Assembly: GCF_028994805.1 (NCBI RefSeq)
Contig: NZ_JAJQQP010000012.1
Span: 124,001-188,000, forward strand
Source: Promicromonospora iranensis
Lineage (GTDB): Bacteria; Actinomycetota; Actinomycetes; Actinomycetales; Cellulomonadaceae
Length of the DNA stretch: 64,000 nucleotides
Direction of reading: 5' to 3'
Shown piece by piece: positions 35,794 through 43,089 of the stretch (positions are counted from its first letter, which is position 1; every line of letters starts with the position of its first letter). A program made the translations under genes and the position numbers. Under the pieces are notes generated by a model that was not told the origin of the DNA, did no database searches, and worked only from the letters and a program-made list of their open reading frames with translations.

Positions 35794-36473
35794 GCCTGCA
35801 CCAGAACCCGGAACGCATCAGCCCGCGCGAGGCCTGGGCGCTGCTGCGCTCCGGCAACGACCGCTTCGTCGCGGACGCGCCGGCCCACCCGTCGCAGAAC
35901 GCGGACCGCCGCCGGGAGCTGCAGGCCGCGCAGCACCCGCACACGGTGATCTTCGGCTGCTCGGACTCCCGTGTCGCCGCCGAGATCATCTTCGACCAGG
36001 GTCTGGGCGACGTGTTCGTGGTCCGCACCGCGGGGCACGTCGTGGACACGACCGTGATCGGCTCCATCGAGTACGGGGTCGACGTGCTCGGTGCCTCTCT
36101 CGTCGTCGTGCTGGGCCACGACTCGTGCGGCGCGGTGGCCGCCGCAGCGCACACGCTCGCCTCGGGTGAGCAGCCCGACGGGTTCGTACGTGCCGTGGTG
36201 GACCGCGTGATCCCGTCGATCGTCAGCATCACCTCGGGCGACCCGGCCACCGTCATGGCGGCGCTGGCCGACCAGGACGTACTGCGTCGCGAGCACGTGA
36301 AGCACACCGTCGGGATGCTGCACAGCTACTCGGCCGGCCTGGCCCGGGCCGTCGAGGAGGGCCGGTGCGCGGTGGTCGGCCTCGAGTACGACCTCGCGGA
36401 GGGCAGCGCGCGGATGGTCAACGTGATCGGCGACGTCGGCGAGCAGCCCGCGGTCCTGCCGCAGGCTGGGTGA
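35790..36473 (+). CDS. Beta-class carbonic anhydrase
   Basis: 227 residues. Zinc ligands are visible as Cys-Asp-Arg in [20 protein letters not shown] and His/Cys in [38 protein letters not shown] is the conserved strand before the second zinc motif. It interconverts CO2 and bicarbonate in the cytoplasm, supplying bicarbonate for anaplerotic and acyl-CoA carboxylases. No signal peptide. ATG 35790 overlaps the kinase stop. Confidence 0.95.
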   Translation: MSLHQNPERISPREAWALLRSGNDRFVADAPAHPSQNADRRRELQAAQHPHTVIFGCSDSRVAAEIIFDQGLGDVFVVRTAGHVVDTTVIGSIEYGVDVLGASLVVVLGHDSCGAVAAAAHTLASGEQPDGFVRAVVDRVIPSIVSITSGDPATVMAALADQDVLRREHVKHTVGMLHSYSAGLARAVEEGRCAVVGLEYDLAEGSARMVNVIGDVGEQPAVLPQAG

Positions 36474-36496
36474 CGAGGGCGGCAGGGACGGCGGTG

Positions 36497-36510
36497 GTGA
36501 CACGAGTCAC
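36497..36510. promoter_or_regulatory. CRP/GlxR-type site upstream of fumC
   Basis: GTGACACGAGTCAC matches the GTGA-N6-TCAC core of actinobacterial CRP/GlxR sites exactly. It ends 45 bp before the fumC start, in position to overlap the promoter. GlxR controls TCA-cycle genes in corynebacteria; binding here is inferred from the motif. Confidence 0.6.
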
Positions 36511-36555
36511 GCGCTCAGGTGCGTCGCCGGGGCGCGGCTGCGGCACGATAGAACC

Positions 36556-37980
36556 ATGACTGCTGACACCGTCGTCCCGTCCGGCGACACCGAGTTCCGT
36601 ATCGAGCACGACACCATGGGCGAGGTGCGCGTCCCGAAGAACGCGCTGTACCGCGCCCAGACCCAGCGTGCCGTCGAGAACTTCCCGATCTCCGGTACCC
36701 CCCTCGAGCGTGGCCACATCGAGGCGCTCGCCCGTGTGAAGAAGGCCGCCGCGACCGCGAACGCAGAGCTCGGCGTGCTCGACAAGGACATCGCCGACGC
36801 GATCGTCGCCGCCGCGGACGAGGTCGCCTCCGGCAAGCACGACAGCCACTTCCCGATCGACGTCTTCCAGACCGGCTCGGGCACGTCGTCGAACATGAAC
36901 ACCAACGAGGTCCTCGCGACGCTCGCCACCGCCGCGCTCGGCAAGGACGTGCACCCGAACGACCATGTCAACGCGTCGCAGTCGTCGAACGACGTGTTCC
37001 CGACCTCGGTGCACGTCGCGGCCACCTCGGGCGTCGTCAACGACCTGATCCCCGCGCTGACCCACCTGGCGGACGCGCTCCAGGCGAAGTCCGACGAGTT
37101 CGCAACGGTCGTGAAGTCCGGGCGTACGCACCTCATGGACGCCACCCCGGTCACGCTGGGCCAGGAGTTCGGCGGGTACGCCGCCGCCATCCGCTACGGC
37201 GTGGAGCGCCTGCAGGCCGCGCTGCCGCGGGCCGCCGAGGTGCCGCTGGGCGGCACCGCGGTCGGCACCGGCATCAACACCCCGGCCGGCTTCCCGCAGC
37301 GGGTCATCGCCCTGCTCGCGGAGGACACCGGCCTGCCGCTGACCGAGGCCCGCGACCACTTCGAGGCACAGTCGGCGCGGGACGGGCTGGTCGAGCTCTC
37401 GGGTGCGCTGCGCACCATCGCGGTCTCCGTGACGAAGATCTGCAACGACCTGCGCTGGATGGGCTCCGGCCCGAACACCGGCCTGGGCGAGATCGCGCTG
37501 CCCGACCTGCAGCCGGGCTCGTCGATCATGCCGGGCAAGGTCAACCCCGTCATCCCCGAGGCCGTGCTCATGGTGTGCGCGCGCGTCGTCGGCAACGACG
37601 CGACGGTGGCCTGGGCCGGCGCGTCCGGCACGTTCGAGCTCAACGTGCAGATCCCCGTGATCGCGCAGGGCGTGCTCGAGTCGATCCGCCTGCTGTCGAA
37701 CTCCTCGCGGGTGCTGGCGGACAAGACCATCGTGGGGATCACCGCGAACGTCGAGCGCGCTCGTGCGCTCGCCGAGTCGTCGCCGTCGATCGTGACGCCG
37801 CTGAACCGCGTGATCGGCTACGAGGCCGCCGCCAAGGTCGCCAAGACCGCCGTCAAGGAGGGCATCACGGTGCGCCAGGCCGTGATCGACCTCGGATTCG
37901 TCGAGCGGGGCGAGCTCACCGAGGCGCAGCTGGACACCGCGCTCGACGTGCTGTCGATGACGCGCCCGCCGCAGGCCTGA
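36556..37980 (+). CDS. fumC: Fumarase, class II
   Basis: 474 residues, normal for class II. Family signature [20 protein letters not shown]; also [37 protein letters not shown] and the B-site region [17 protein letters not shown]. Cytoplasmic TCA-cycle enzyme hydrating fumarate to malate, functionally linked with the isocitrate lyase and malate synthase genes 16 kb downstream. A class II enzyme is iron-independent and oxygen-stable. The ATG at 36556 lies just after the CRP-type site; no strong Shine-Dalgarno. Confidence 0.98.
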   Translation: MTADTVVPSGDTEFRIEHDTMGEVRVPKNALYRAQTQRAVENFPISGTPLERGHIEALARVKKAAATANAELGVLDKDIADAIVAAADEVASGKHDSHFPIDVFQTGSGTSSNMNTNEVLATLATAALGKDVHPNDHVNASQSSNDVFPTSVHVAATSGVVNDLIPALTHLADALQAKSDEFATVVKSGRTHLMDATPVTLGQEFGGYAAAIRYGVERLQAALPRAAEVPLGGTAVGTGINTPAGFPQRVIALLAEDTGLPLTEARDHFEAQSARDGLVELSGALRTIAVSVTKICNDLRWMGSGPNTGLGEIALPDLQPGSSIMPGKVNPVIPEAVLMVCARVVGNDATVAWAGASGTFELNVQIPVIAQGVLESIRLLSNSSRVLADKTIVGITANVERARALAESSPSIVTPLNRVIGYEAAAKVAKTAVKEGITVRQAVIDLGFVERGELTEAQLDTALDVLSMTRPPQA

Positions 37981-38041
37981 CGCCCCTGCACCCGGGCGCC
38001 TGACGGCGGAGGCAGCCGGCCACACCGGTCGAGCTGGGCTT

Positions 38042-38089
38042 GCTGGTCGAGCTTGTCGAGACCCCGGGGTCTCGACAAGCTCGACCAGC
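38042..38089. repeat. Perfect 48-bp palindrome between fumC and GPP34
   Basis: 24-bp arms around ACCCC/GGGGT, with no unpaired bases. Core words GGTCTCGACAAGCTCGACCA and complement recur as dispersed REP-like intergenic palindromes in many actinobacterial genomes (family knowledge, not searched here). It lies in the 147-bp gap between convergent stops and probably terminates both transcripts. Confidence 0.8.
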
Positions 38090-38127
38090 GGCTGCCGACC
38101 AGCGGTTGTCGACGGCCGGCGGTCGAC

Positions 38128-38901
38128 TCAGACCGCGGGCGCCTCTGCGGCCTCGGGGGCAGCGGTGGTGTCGGCCGGCGCGGCGCTCTTGTCGGCGTCG
38201 TTCGACAGGAGGATGAACGCCGCCGCAGCGGCACCGACGGTGGCGACCGTGGCGACCGTCGCCGCGATGGCGACCTGGGTCGCGACGGTGGCGACGCCCC
38301 ACTCGCTCCCGGCGATCTCCTCGGCACGCTCCTGGGCGGCCTTGCGCTGCTCCTTGCCGACCAGGCCGCCGATGAGGCCGGACCCGTGCAGCAGGGAGAT
38401 CAGGGTGGCGGTGCGCTCGTCGGGCTCCGCGCCCTCGACGAGGATCTTCGTGAGGTTGGCGCGCAGCGCGGTCTCGTGACTCGAGTCGGCGGCGGGCCAG
38501 CGGGTGATCGGGAGCATGCGGAAGAGCTTGGTCTCCTCCTTCTCCAGGATCCCGCGCTCGACGAGCGCGGCCAGCAGGTTCTCCTCGGCGTCCTTGGAGA
38601 TGGCCTCGACGACCTTCCGCGCCGGCGCCTCGGGCGTGGCGAGCACGGCCTGCAGGGCTGCGTCCAGCGCCACGTGACCGGTGGGCGTGTTGTCGGTGAC
38701 GAGGAGCGTCGTGTCCCCGGCCTTCTCCCGCTCTTCCTTGGTCGCGCCGGCCTCCGGCGCGCCCCGCATGAGGGTCTTGTTCGCGGCAGCGAGGTCGGCC
38801 AGGAGCGCGCCCGCGAGGCGAACACCCAGGTTGTCGACGTTGGTGGTCTTGCCCGTCTCGTCGTCGACGGCGAGCAGCAGGAAGTCTTCGGCAATCAGCA
38901 T
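38128..38901 (-). CDS. GPP34 (GOLPH3)-family protein with C-terminal TM segment
   Basis: 257 residues. The GOLPH3/GPP34 fold is recognisable from IAEDFLLLAVDDETGKTTNV, LGVRLAGALLADLAAANKTL, LVERGILEKEETKLFRMLPI and TRWPAADSSHETALRANLTK. In eukaryotes GPP34 binds PI4P in Golgi trafficking; bacterial members are of unknown role. After the domain comes a hydrophobic run (VAIAATVATVATVGAAAAAF) and an Ala/Pro-rich acidic tail, unlike short bacterial members. ATG 38901 lacks a good Shine-Dalgarno, but a 20-codon ORF with a strong one ends 10 bp upstream, suggesting coupling. Confidence 0.85.
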   Translation of the reverse strand: MLIAEDFLLLAVDDETGKTTNVDNLGVRLAGALLADLAAANKTLMRGAPEAGATKEEREKAGDTTLLVTDNTPTGHVALDAALQAVLATPEAPARKVVEAISKDAEENLLAALVERGILEKEETKLFRMLPITRWPAADSSHETALRANLTKILVEGAEPDERTATLISLLHGSGLIGGLVGKEQRKAAQERAEEIAGSEWGVATVATQVAIAATVATVATVGAAAAAFILLSNDADKSAAPADTTAAPEAAEAPAV

Positions 38902-38911
38902 GGCCCCGATG

Positions 38912-38974
38912 CTATATCCGACAAGCGAGACAACGCCCGTATTGAGACGACGGTCGGGTGAACACGCCGCACAT
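38912..38974 (-). CDS. Putative 20-residue leader peptide upstream of GPP34
   Basis: MCGVFTRPSSQYGRCLACRI, three Cys with a CxxC at the end. Its ATG is preceded by AAAGGAGG at seven nt, the best ribosome site nearby and stronger than that of GPP34, whose start lies 10 bp beyond the stop. The Shine-Dalgarno itself overlaps the iron box at 38987-39005. Could be an upstream ORF controlling GPP34 translation or a small functional peptide; only experiment can tell. Confidence 0.45.
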   Translation of the reverse strand: MCGVFTRPSSQYGRCLACRI

Positions 38975-38986
38975 GCGGTGTCCTCC

Positions 38987-39005
38987 TTTGGTTAGCCTTA
39001 CCTAA
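38987..39005. promoter_or_regulatory. DtxR/IdeR-type iron box
   Basis: TTTGGTTAGCCTTACCTAA matches 16 of 19 bases of the classical DtxR/IdeR operator TTAGGTTAGGCTAACCTAA and keeps the dyad. On the minus side it abuts the Shine-Dalgarno of a 20-codon ORF before GPP34. On the plus side TTGGTT (38988) and TAGTGT (39012) could form a promoter reading toward the hairpin at 39031. Either transcript would be repressed by iron-loaded regulator. Confidence 0.7.
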
Positions 39006-39030
39006 TTCTGCTAGTGTCGCTCCTGCACTC

Positions 39031-39089
39031 GAAGAGGCGTACCGCCGGGCTGCGGGGCTGGGGGGTTTCCGTCCGGCGGCACGCCTCTT
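39031..39089. ncRNA. Long hairpin with C6/G6 loop; possible small RNA or terminator
   Basis: Arms 39031-39048 and 39072-39089 pair at 17 of 18 positions (GAAGAGGCGT...); the 23-nt loop contains CCCCCC and CCCC on the minus strand. It could be the second of two terminators for phoH, or a short RNA transcribed from the promoter-like boxes at the iron box. The C6 loop recalls the actinobacterial 6C RNA class, but I see only one such loop. Confidence 0.35.
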
Positions 39090-39107
39090 CCGTGCCAGAA
39101 GGTCGAG

Positions 39108-39149
39108 ACGTCAGACGCTCAGGTCACCAGCGTGACCTGAGCGTCTGAC
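39108..39149. terminator. Strong hairpin downstream of phoH
   Basis: Perfect 19-bp arms (CGTCAGACGCTCAGGTCAC and complement) with loop CAGC, 28 bp after the phoH stop. Very stable; lacks a T-run as usual in high-GC actinobacteria. It would also stop a plus-strand RNA starting near 39024. Confidence 0.7.
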
Positions 39150-39177
39150 GCGTTGCCGGGCGGAACCGCCGGTCGGA

Positions 39178-40563
39178 TCAGACCTCCAGACGCTCCAGCA
39201 TGTCGGTCACCAGCGCCGCCACGGGCGAGCGCTCCGACCGGGTGAGCGTGATGTGCGCGAAGAGCGGGTGCCCCTTGAGCGCCTCGATGACTGCCGCGAC
39301 CCCGTCGTGCCGGCCCACCCGCAGGTTGTCGCGCTGGGCGACGTCGTGGGTGAGCACGACGCGCGAGCTCTGGCCGATCCGCGACAGCACCGTCAGCAGG
39401 ACGTTCCGCTCCAGGGACTGCGCCTCGTCCACGATGACGAACGAGTCGTGCAGGGACCGCCCACGGATGTGCGTGAGCGGCAGCACCTCGAGCATGTCGC
39501 GCGCGATGACCTCCTCCACCACCGCGGGCGACACCAGGGCGCCGAGCGTGTCGTAGACGGCCTGCGCCCAGGGGTTCATCTTCTCGGACTCGGACCCGGG
39601 CAGGTAGCCCAGCTCCTGCCCGCCCACCGCGTAGAGCGGCCGGAACACGACCACCTTGCGGTGCTGCTGCCGCTCCAGCACGGACTCGAGGCCGGCGCAC
39701 AGGGCGAGCGCCGACTTGCCCGTGCCGGCCCGCCCGCCGAGCGAGATGATCCCGATCTCCTGGTCGAGCAGCAGGTCGATGGCCACCCGCTGCTCCGCCG
39801 AGCGACCGTGGACCCCGAACACCTCCTGGTCGCCACGCACCAGCTGCACCCGCTTGTCCGCCGTGACGCGGCCGAGCGCGGAGCCACCCGGAGAGTGCAC
39901 CACCATCCCCGTGTGGACCAGCAGCGGCGAGGCCGCCTCGACGGTCGCCGGGTCCAGGGACGCGATGTCCACCGAGTCGTTCTCCCAGAGCGACCCCATC
40001 TGCTCGTCGGACAGGTCGATCTCGCGCATCCCGGTCCAGCCCGAGTCCACCGCGAGCTCCGCCTTGTACTCCTCGGCCGGCAGCCCGACGGCGGACGCCT
40101 TCACCCGCATCGGCAGGTCCTTGGAGACCACCGTGACCCTGTTGCCCTCGGCCGCGAGGTTGGCGGCCACGGCGAGGATCCGGGTGTCGTTGTCGCCCAG
40201 CCGGAACCCGGCGGGCAGGACCGTCGGGTCCACGTGGTTGAGCTCCACCCGCAGCGTGCCGTCCGCGTCCCCCACGGGGACCGGTGAGTCGAGGCGGCCG
40301 TGCTGCACGCGCAGCCCGTCCAGCATCCGCAGGGCGCTCCGGGCGAAGTACCCGAGCTCGGCGTGGTGACGCTTGGCCTCCAGCTCCGTGATCACGACGA
40401 TGGGGAGTACGACATCGTGCTCCGCGAACCGCAACATCGCCTTGGGATCACTCAACAGCACAGACGTGTCGATGACGAAGGTCCTGCGTTCGTCACCTGC
40501 CGCGCCGGGAGCGGCGTCGGCACTCTGGTCGGACGGGCGGGTGGTGTGTGCGGAATGGCTCAC
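39178..40563 (-). CDS. PIN-PhoH family RNA helicase/nuclease
   Basis: 461 residues. N-terminal PIN nuclease domain (about 28-160): [40 protein letters not shown] and [21 protein letters not shown]-terminal PhoH ATPase: Walker [21 protein letters not shown], Walker [21 protein letters not shown]. PhoH2-type proteins unwind and cleave RNA; in mycobacteria phoH2 is often paired with an antitoxin-like upstream gene, which is absent here. GTG 40563 follows GGGAG. The preceding 376-bp region is unusually long and structured and contains a CRP-type site. Confidence 0.92.
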   Translation of the reverse strand: MSHSAHTTRPSDQSADAAPGAAGDERRTFVIDTSVLLSDPKAMLRFAEHDVVLPIVVITELEAKRHHAELGYFARSALRMLDGLRVQHGRLDSPVPVGDADGTLRVELNHVDPTVLPAGFRLGDNDTRILAVAANLAAEGNRVTVVSKDLPMRVKASAVGLPAEEYKAELAVDSGWTGMREIDLSDEQMGSLWENDSVDIASLDPATVEAASPLLVHTGMVVHSPGGSALGRVTADKRVQLVRGDQEVFGVHGRSAEQRVAIDLLLDQEIGIISLGGRAGTGKSALALCAGLESVLERQQHRKVVVFRPLYAVGGQELGYLPGSESEKMNPWAQAVYDTLGALVSPAVVEEVIARDMLEVLPLTHIRGRSLHDSFVIVDEAQSLERNVLLTVLSRIGQSSRVVLTHDVAQRDNLRVGRHDGVAAVIEALKGHPLFAHITLTRSERSPVAALVTDMLERLEV

Positions 40564-40939
40564 TGCGGTTCTCCCTCCGGCGCCGAAACGCCGTGACAGC
40601 CTCGACTACCTGGCGGGTACCGCCTGTCGGCGGAACCGACCCGGACGAACCGGGGCTGGTGGATGGGCCGGGCGACCGACTCGGTGCGCCGCGTCGTGGC
40701 GCAGAGCCGGGACCGGCCCTTCTCCACGGAGCGAGCACTCCATAGGTTGGCCTCCCGAAGGGGCGACTGGGTGCCGTCCCTGAGATGGAAACTACGCGCC
40801 CTGTCATCTCGTGACCAGAGTCACGCCCCGGCGGGTCGCAAGTTGTCACGAACTGTTCACACACTGGTAATGACTTGACCTTCACTCCAAGAATTGGCAA
40901 AACTCGCTGGAAGGCTCGCCGACGCGGCAGGATGGACGC
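40564..40939. other. Long structured region upstream of phoH
   Basis: 376 bp without a convincing gene, between divergent phoH and DUF1697. On the minus strand the transcribed part folds into several hairpins: CCGCC-GACA-GGCGG (around 40632), CCCGG-TTCGT-CCGGG, GGAG-TGCTCG-CTCC and a CCCC-TTCG-GG hairpin near 40760. A weak -35/-10 (TTGGAG/CAGTGT) near 40890-40860 would give a leader of roughly 290 nt. It does not match the c-di-AMP ydaO consensus as far as I can see. Confidence 0.4.
40811..40824. promoter_or_regulatory. CRP/GlxR-type site upstream of phoH
   Basis: GTGACCAGAGTCAC, an exact GTGA-N6-TCAC core, 248 bp upstream of the phoH start and 116 bp upstream of the DUF1697 gene. Distance suggests control of phoH (with a long leader) or of both. 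Confidence 0.5.
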
Positions 40940-41503
40940 ATGGCTTCCTTCGCTGTCCTCCTCCGCGCCGTCAACGTCGGACCAGGCCTGCGCGTGACGT
41001 CCGCCGACCTGGTCGGCGCCGCCGAAGACGCCGCGCTCGGCGACGCCCGCACCCTTCTGAACAGCGGCAACCTCGTGGTCACGCCGGGGACCTCCGGCGC
41101 CACCCGGCCCGCCGACGTCGCGCAGCTCGTCCAGGACTGCCTCGCCGAGCGGCTGGGGCAGGACGTGGCCGCCGTCGGGCTGAGTACTGAACAGCTGGAG
41201 GTGATCGCCCGCACCAACCCCTTCCGGGCCGCCGCGCGCGACCACCCCTCGCAGCTCCAGGTGCACGTCCCGTTCGGCGCCCTGGACGAGGCGGGCATCG
41301 CCCGGCTCGACCTGGCCAATGCCGGGCGGGAGATGCTCGCGACCGGCGCAGGGGTGCTGTACGTCCACTACGTGGACGGGATCGGTCGGTCGAAGTTCAC
41401 GCCGAAAATCCTTGACACCGCTGTCGGCGCGCCGACCACGGCCCGGAACTGGAACACGATCACCAAGCTGCGCACGGCCTGCGCCGGGCTCGCCTTGAGA
41501 TAG
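40940..41503 (+). CDS. DUF1697 family protein
   Basis: 187 residues. The family start is MASFAVLLRAVNVGPGLRVT, followed by DARTLLNSGNLVVTPGTSGA, FGALDEAGIARLDLANAGRE and the conserved C-terminal GIGRSKFTPKILDTAVGAPT with ARNWNTITKL. DUF1697 proteins are widespread single-domain proteins without assigned function. TTGACC at 40875 with an AAAACT about 18 bp later may be its promoter. It stands alone, divergent from phoH. Confidence 0.88.
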   Translation: MASFAVLLRAVNVGPGLRVTSADLVGAAEDAALGDARTLLNSGNLVVTPGTSGATRPADVAQLVQDCLAERLGQDVAAVGLSTEQLEVIARTNPFRAAARDHPSQLQVHVPFGALDEAGIARLDLANAGREMLATGAGVLYVHYVDGIGRSKFTPKILDTAVGAPTTARNWNTITKLRTACAGLALR

Positions 41504-41579
41504 CCCCGCCTGGACACCCCGCGGGCCGAATCGTGACCCAGGTCTCACTTCTTGCGCCCCCAGGCGCGCATCAGGCAAG

Positions 41580-41600
41580 GCCGTGGCAGGGTGCCACGGC
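41580..41600. terminator. Inverted repeat between DUF1697 and nhaA
   Basis: Arms GCCGTGGCA and TGCCACGGC, spacer GGG. It lies 76 bp after the DUF1697 stop and about 100 bp before nhaA: weak terminator or operator. Immediately downstream AGGTAAGGTAAAACT resembles only one half of an iron box (13 of 19 by eye). Confidence 0.4.
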
Positions 41601-41698
41601 AGGTAAGGTAAAACTCAGGTGTGCCGGGAAGTCTGGTCGGCGTGGACCGGGTCGACCGGTCCTTCTCTGACGACCCGCAAAAGCCGAGAGGACACGCG

Positions 41699-42991
41699 TT
41701 GATCCCTGACGCCACCGCCCCCACCCGCCTCCAGCGTCTCCAGACCTGGGCGGCCCGTGAGACCACGGGCGGCGCGCTCCTGATCGGAGCCGCCCTCCTC
41801 GCCCTCCTGTGGGCGAACTCGCCCTGGCGGGACGCCTACCAGACCCTGACCCAGACGGTGGTCGGGCCGTCCTCGCTCGGGCCGCTGCCGATCCACCTCG
41901 ACCTGTCGCTCAGCACCTGGGCCGCCGACGGGCTCCTCGCGATCTTCTTCTTCGTGGTGGGTCTCGAGCTCAAGCACGAGTTCGTCGCCGGCAGCCTGCG
42001 CAACCCCAGGGAAGCCGGCGTCCCGATGATCGCGGCGGTCGGCGGCATGGCCGTCCCCGCCCTGGTCTACGTCGGCGTGGTCCTGGCCCTCGGCGACCCG
42101 AGCGCCCTGCACGGCTGGGCCATCCCGAGCGCCACGGACATCGCGTTCGCCCTGGGTGTCCTCGCGATCTTCGGCCGCGGGCTGCCGATCGCGATCCGGA
42201 CCTTCCTGCTCACGCTCGCCGTCGTGGACGACCTCCTCGCGATCATCGTCATCGCGATCTTCTACACCAGCGAGATCCACTGGATGTCGCTGGTCGGCAC
42301 GTTCGTCGCCGTCGCGCTGTTCGCCTGGCACGTGCGGTCGCGCAAGCCCCACTGGTTCATCCTGCTGCCGCTCGCGCTGATCGCCTGGATCCTGATGCAC
42401 GAGTCCGGGGTCCACGCGACGGTCGCGGGTGTGCTGCTCGGCTTCACCGTTCCCGCGCTGGCCGTGCACGGCGAGGCCTCGTCGCGTACCCATCAGTACG
42501 AGCACAGCATCAAGCCGCTGTCGTCCGCCATCGCGCTGCCCGTGTTCGCGTTCTTCGCCGCGGGCGTCTCGCTGCTCGACGGCGAAGGCCCGGCGGCCGT
42601 GATCGGCCAGCCGGTCGTCGCGGCGATCACGGCCGGTCTCATCCTGGGCAAGCTCCTTGGCGTGCTCGGGACCACCGCGCTGGTCGTCCGGCTCACGCCC
42701 CTGCGCCTGCCCGACGGCATCGGCGTACGCGACCTGCTGCCCGTCGGCTTCCTGGCCGGTATCGGGTTCACCGTGTCGCTGCTGATCAGCGAGCTGTCCT
42801 TCGGCGACTCGGAGCACACCGACGGGGCCAAGATCGCAATCCTGGGTGCCTCGGTGCTCGCCGCGATCTTCGGCGCGATCTCGCTGCGCTGGGACGCCCG
42901 TCGGGCCCGCTCGTCGGACATGAACCTCGACGGCCGGGCGGACGACGTCCGCGAGTACATCGGCGACGCCAAGGACCGCGGGTCCCACTGA
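41699..42991 (+). CDS. nhaA: Na+/H+ antiporter NhaA
   Basis: 430 residues with about 12 membrane segments. The catalytic Asp pair (E. coli Asp163/164) is in TLAVVDDLLAIIVIAIFYTS. Other family motifs are WAIPSATDIAFALGVLAIFG, LAIFFFVVGLELKHEFVAGS and LLPVGFLAGIGFTVSLLISE. It expels Na+ (or Li+) in exchange for protons at alkaline pH. The TTG at 41699 is chosen because GAGAGGAC lies eight nt before it and the family starts near this residue; the GTG at 41621 has no ribosome site. The C-terminal 35 residues are hydrophilic. Confidence 0.93.
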   Translation: MIPDATAPTRLQRLQTWAARETTGGALLIGAALLALLWANSPWRDAYQTLTQTVVGPSSLGPLPIHLDLSLSTWAADGLLAIFFFVVGLELKHEFVAGSLRNPREAGVPMIAAVGGMAVPALVYVGVVLALGDPSALHGWAIPSATDIAFALGVLAIFGRGLPIAIRTFLLTLAVVDDLLAIIVIAIFYTSEIHWMSLVGTFVAVALFAWHVRSRKPHWFILLPLALIAWILMHESGVHATVAGVLLGFTVPALAVHGEASSRTHQYEHSIKPLSSAIALPVFAFFAAGVSLLDGEGPAAVIGQPVVAAITAGLILGKLLGVLGTTALVVRLTPLRLPDGIGVRDLLPVGFLAGIGFTVSLLISELSFGDSEHTDGAKIAILGASVLAAIFGAISLRWDARRARSSDMNLDGRADDVREYIGDAKDRGSH

Positions 42992-43016
42992 GCACCCCGC
43001 CAAGGTAGTCAGCTGG

Positions 43017-43086
43017 CGAGGTAGTCATGCAGCGAGGTAGTCACCTAGCGCGAACTGGGTGACTACCTCGCTGCATGACTACCTCG
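43017..43086. repeat. 29-bp inverted repeat with internal AGGTAGTCA repeats
   Basis: Arms 43017-43045 and 43058-43086 are perfectly complementary with a 12-nt loop. Each arm contains two copies of AGGTAGTCA about 16 bp apart, and a third lies outside at about 43003. It fills the gap between convergent nhaA and thiolase genes and stops 3 bp before the thiolase stop codon. Probably a bidirectional terminator; the internal repeats suggest growth by slippage. Confidence 0.8.
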
Positions 43087-43089
43087 GCG

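Noticed and set aside
40564-40939. c-di-AMP (ydaO) riboswitch before phoH
   Set aside because: GGGACGGCACCC resembles part of it, but the conserved CCCGAACCCGACAGCTAACC part is missing.
41601-41620. Iron box before nhaA
   Set aside because: Only one half matches (AGGTAAGG); about 13 of 19 positions and no dyad.
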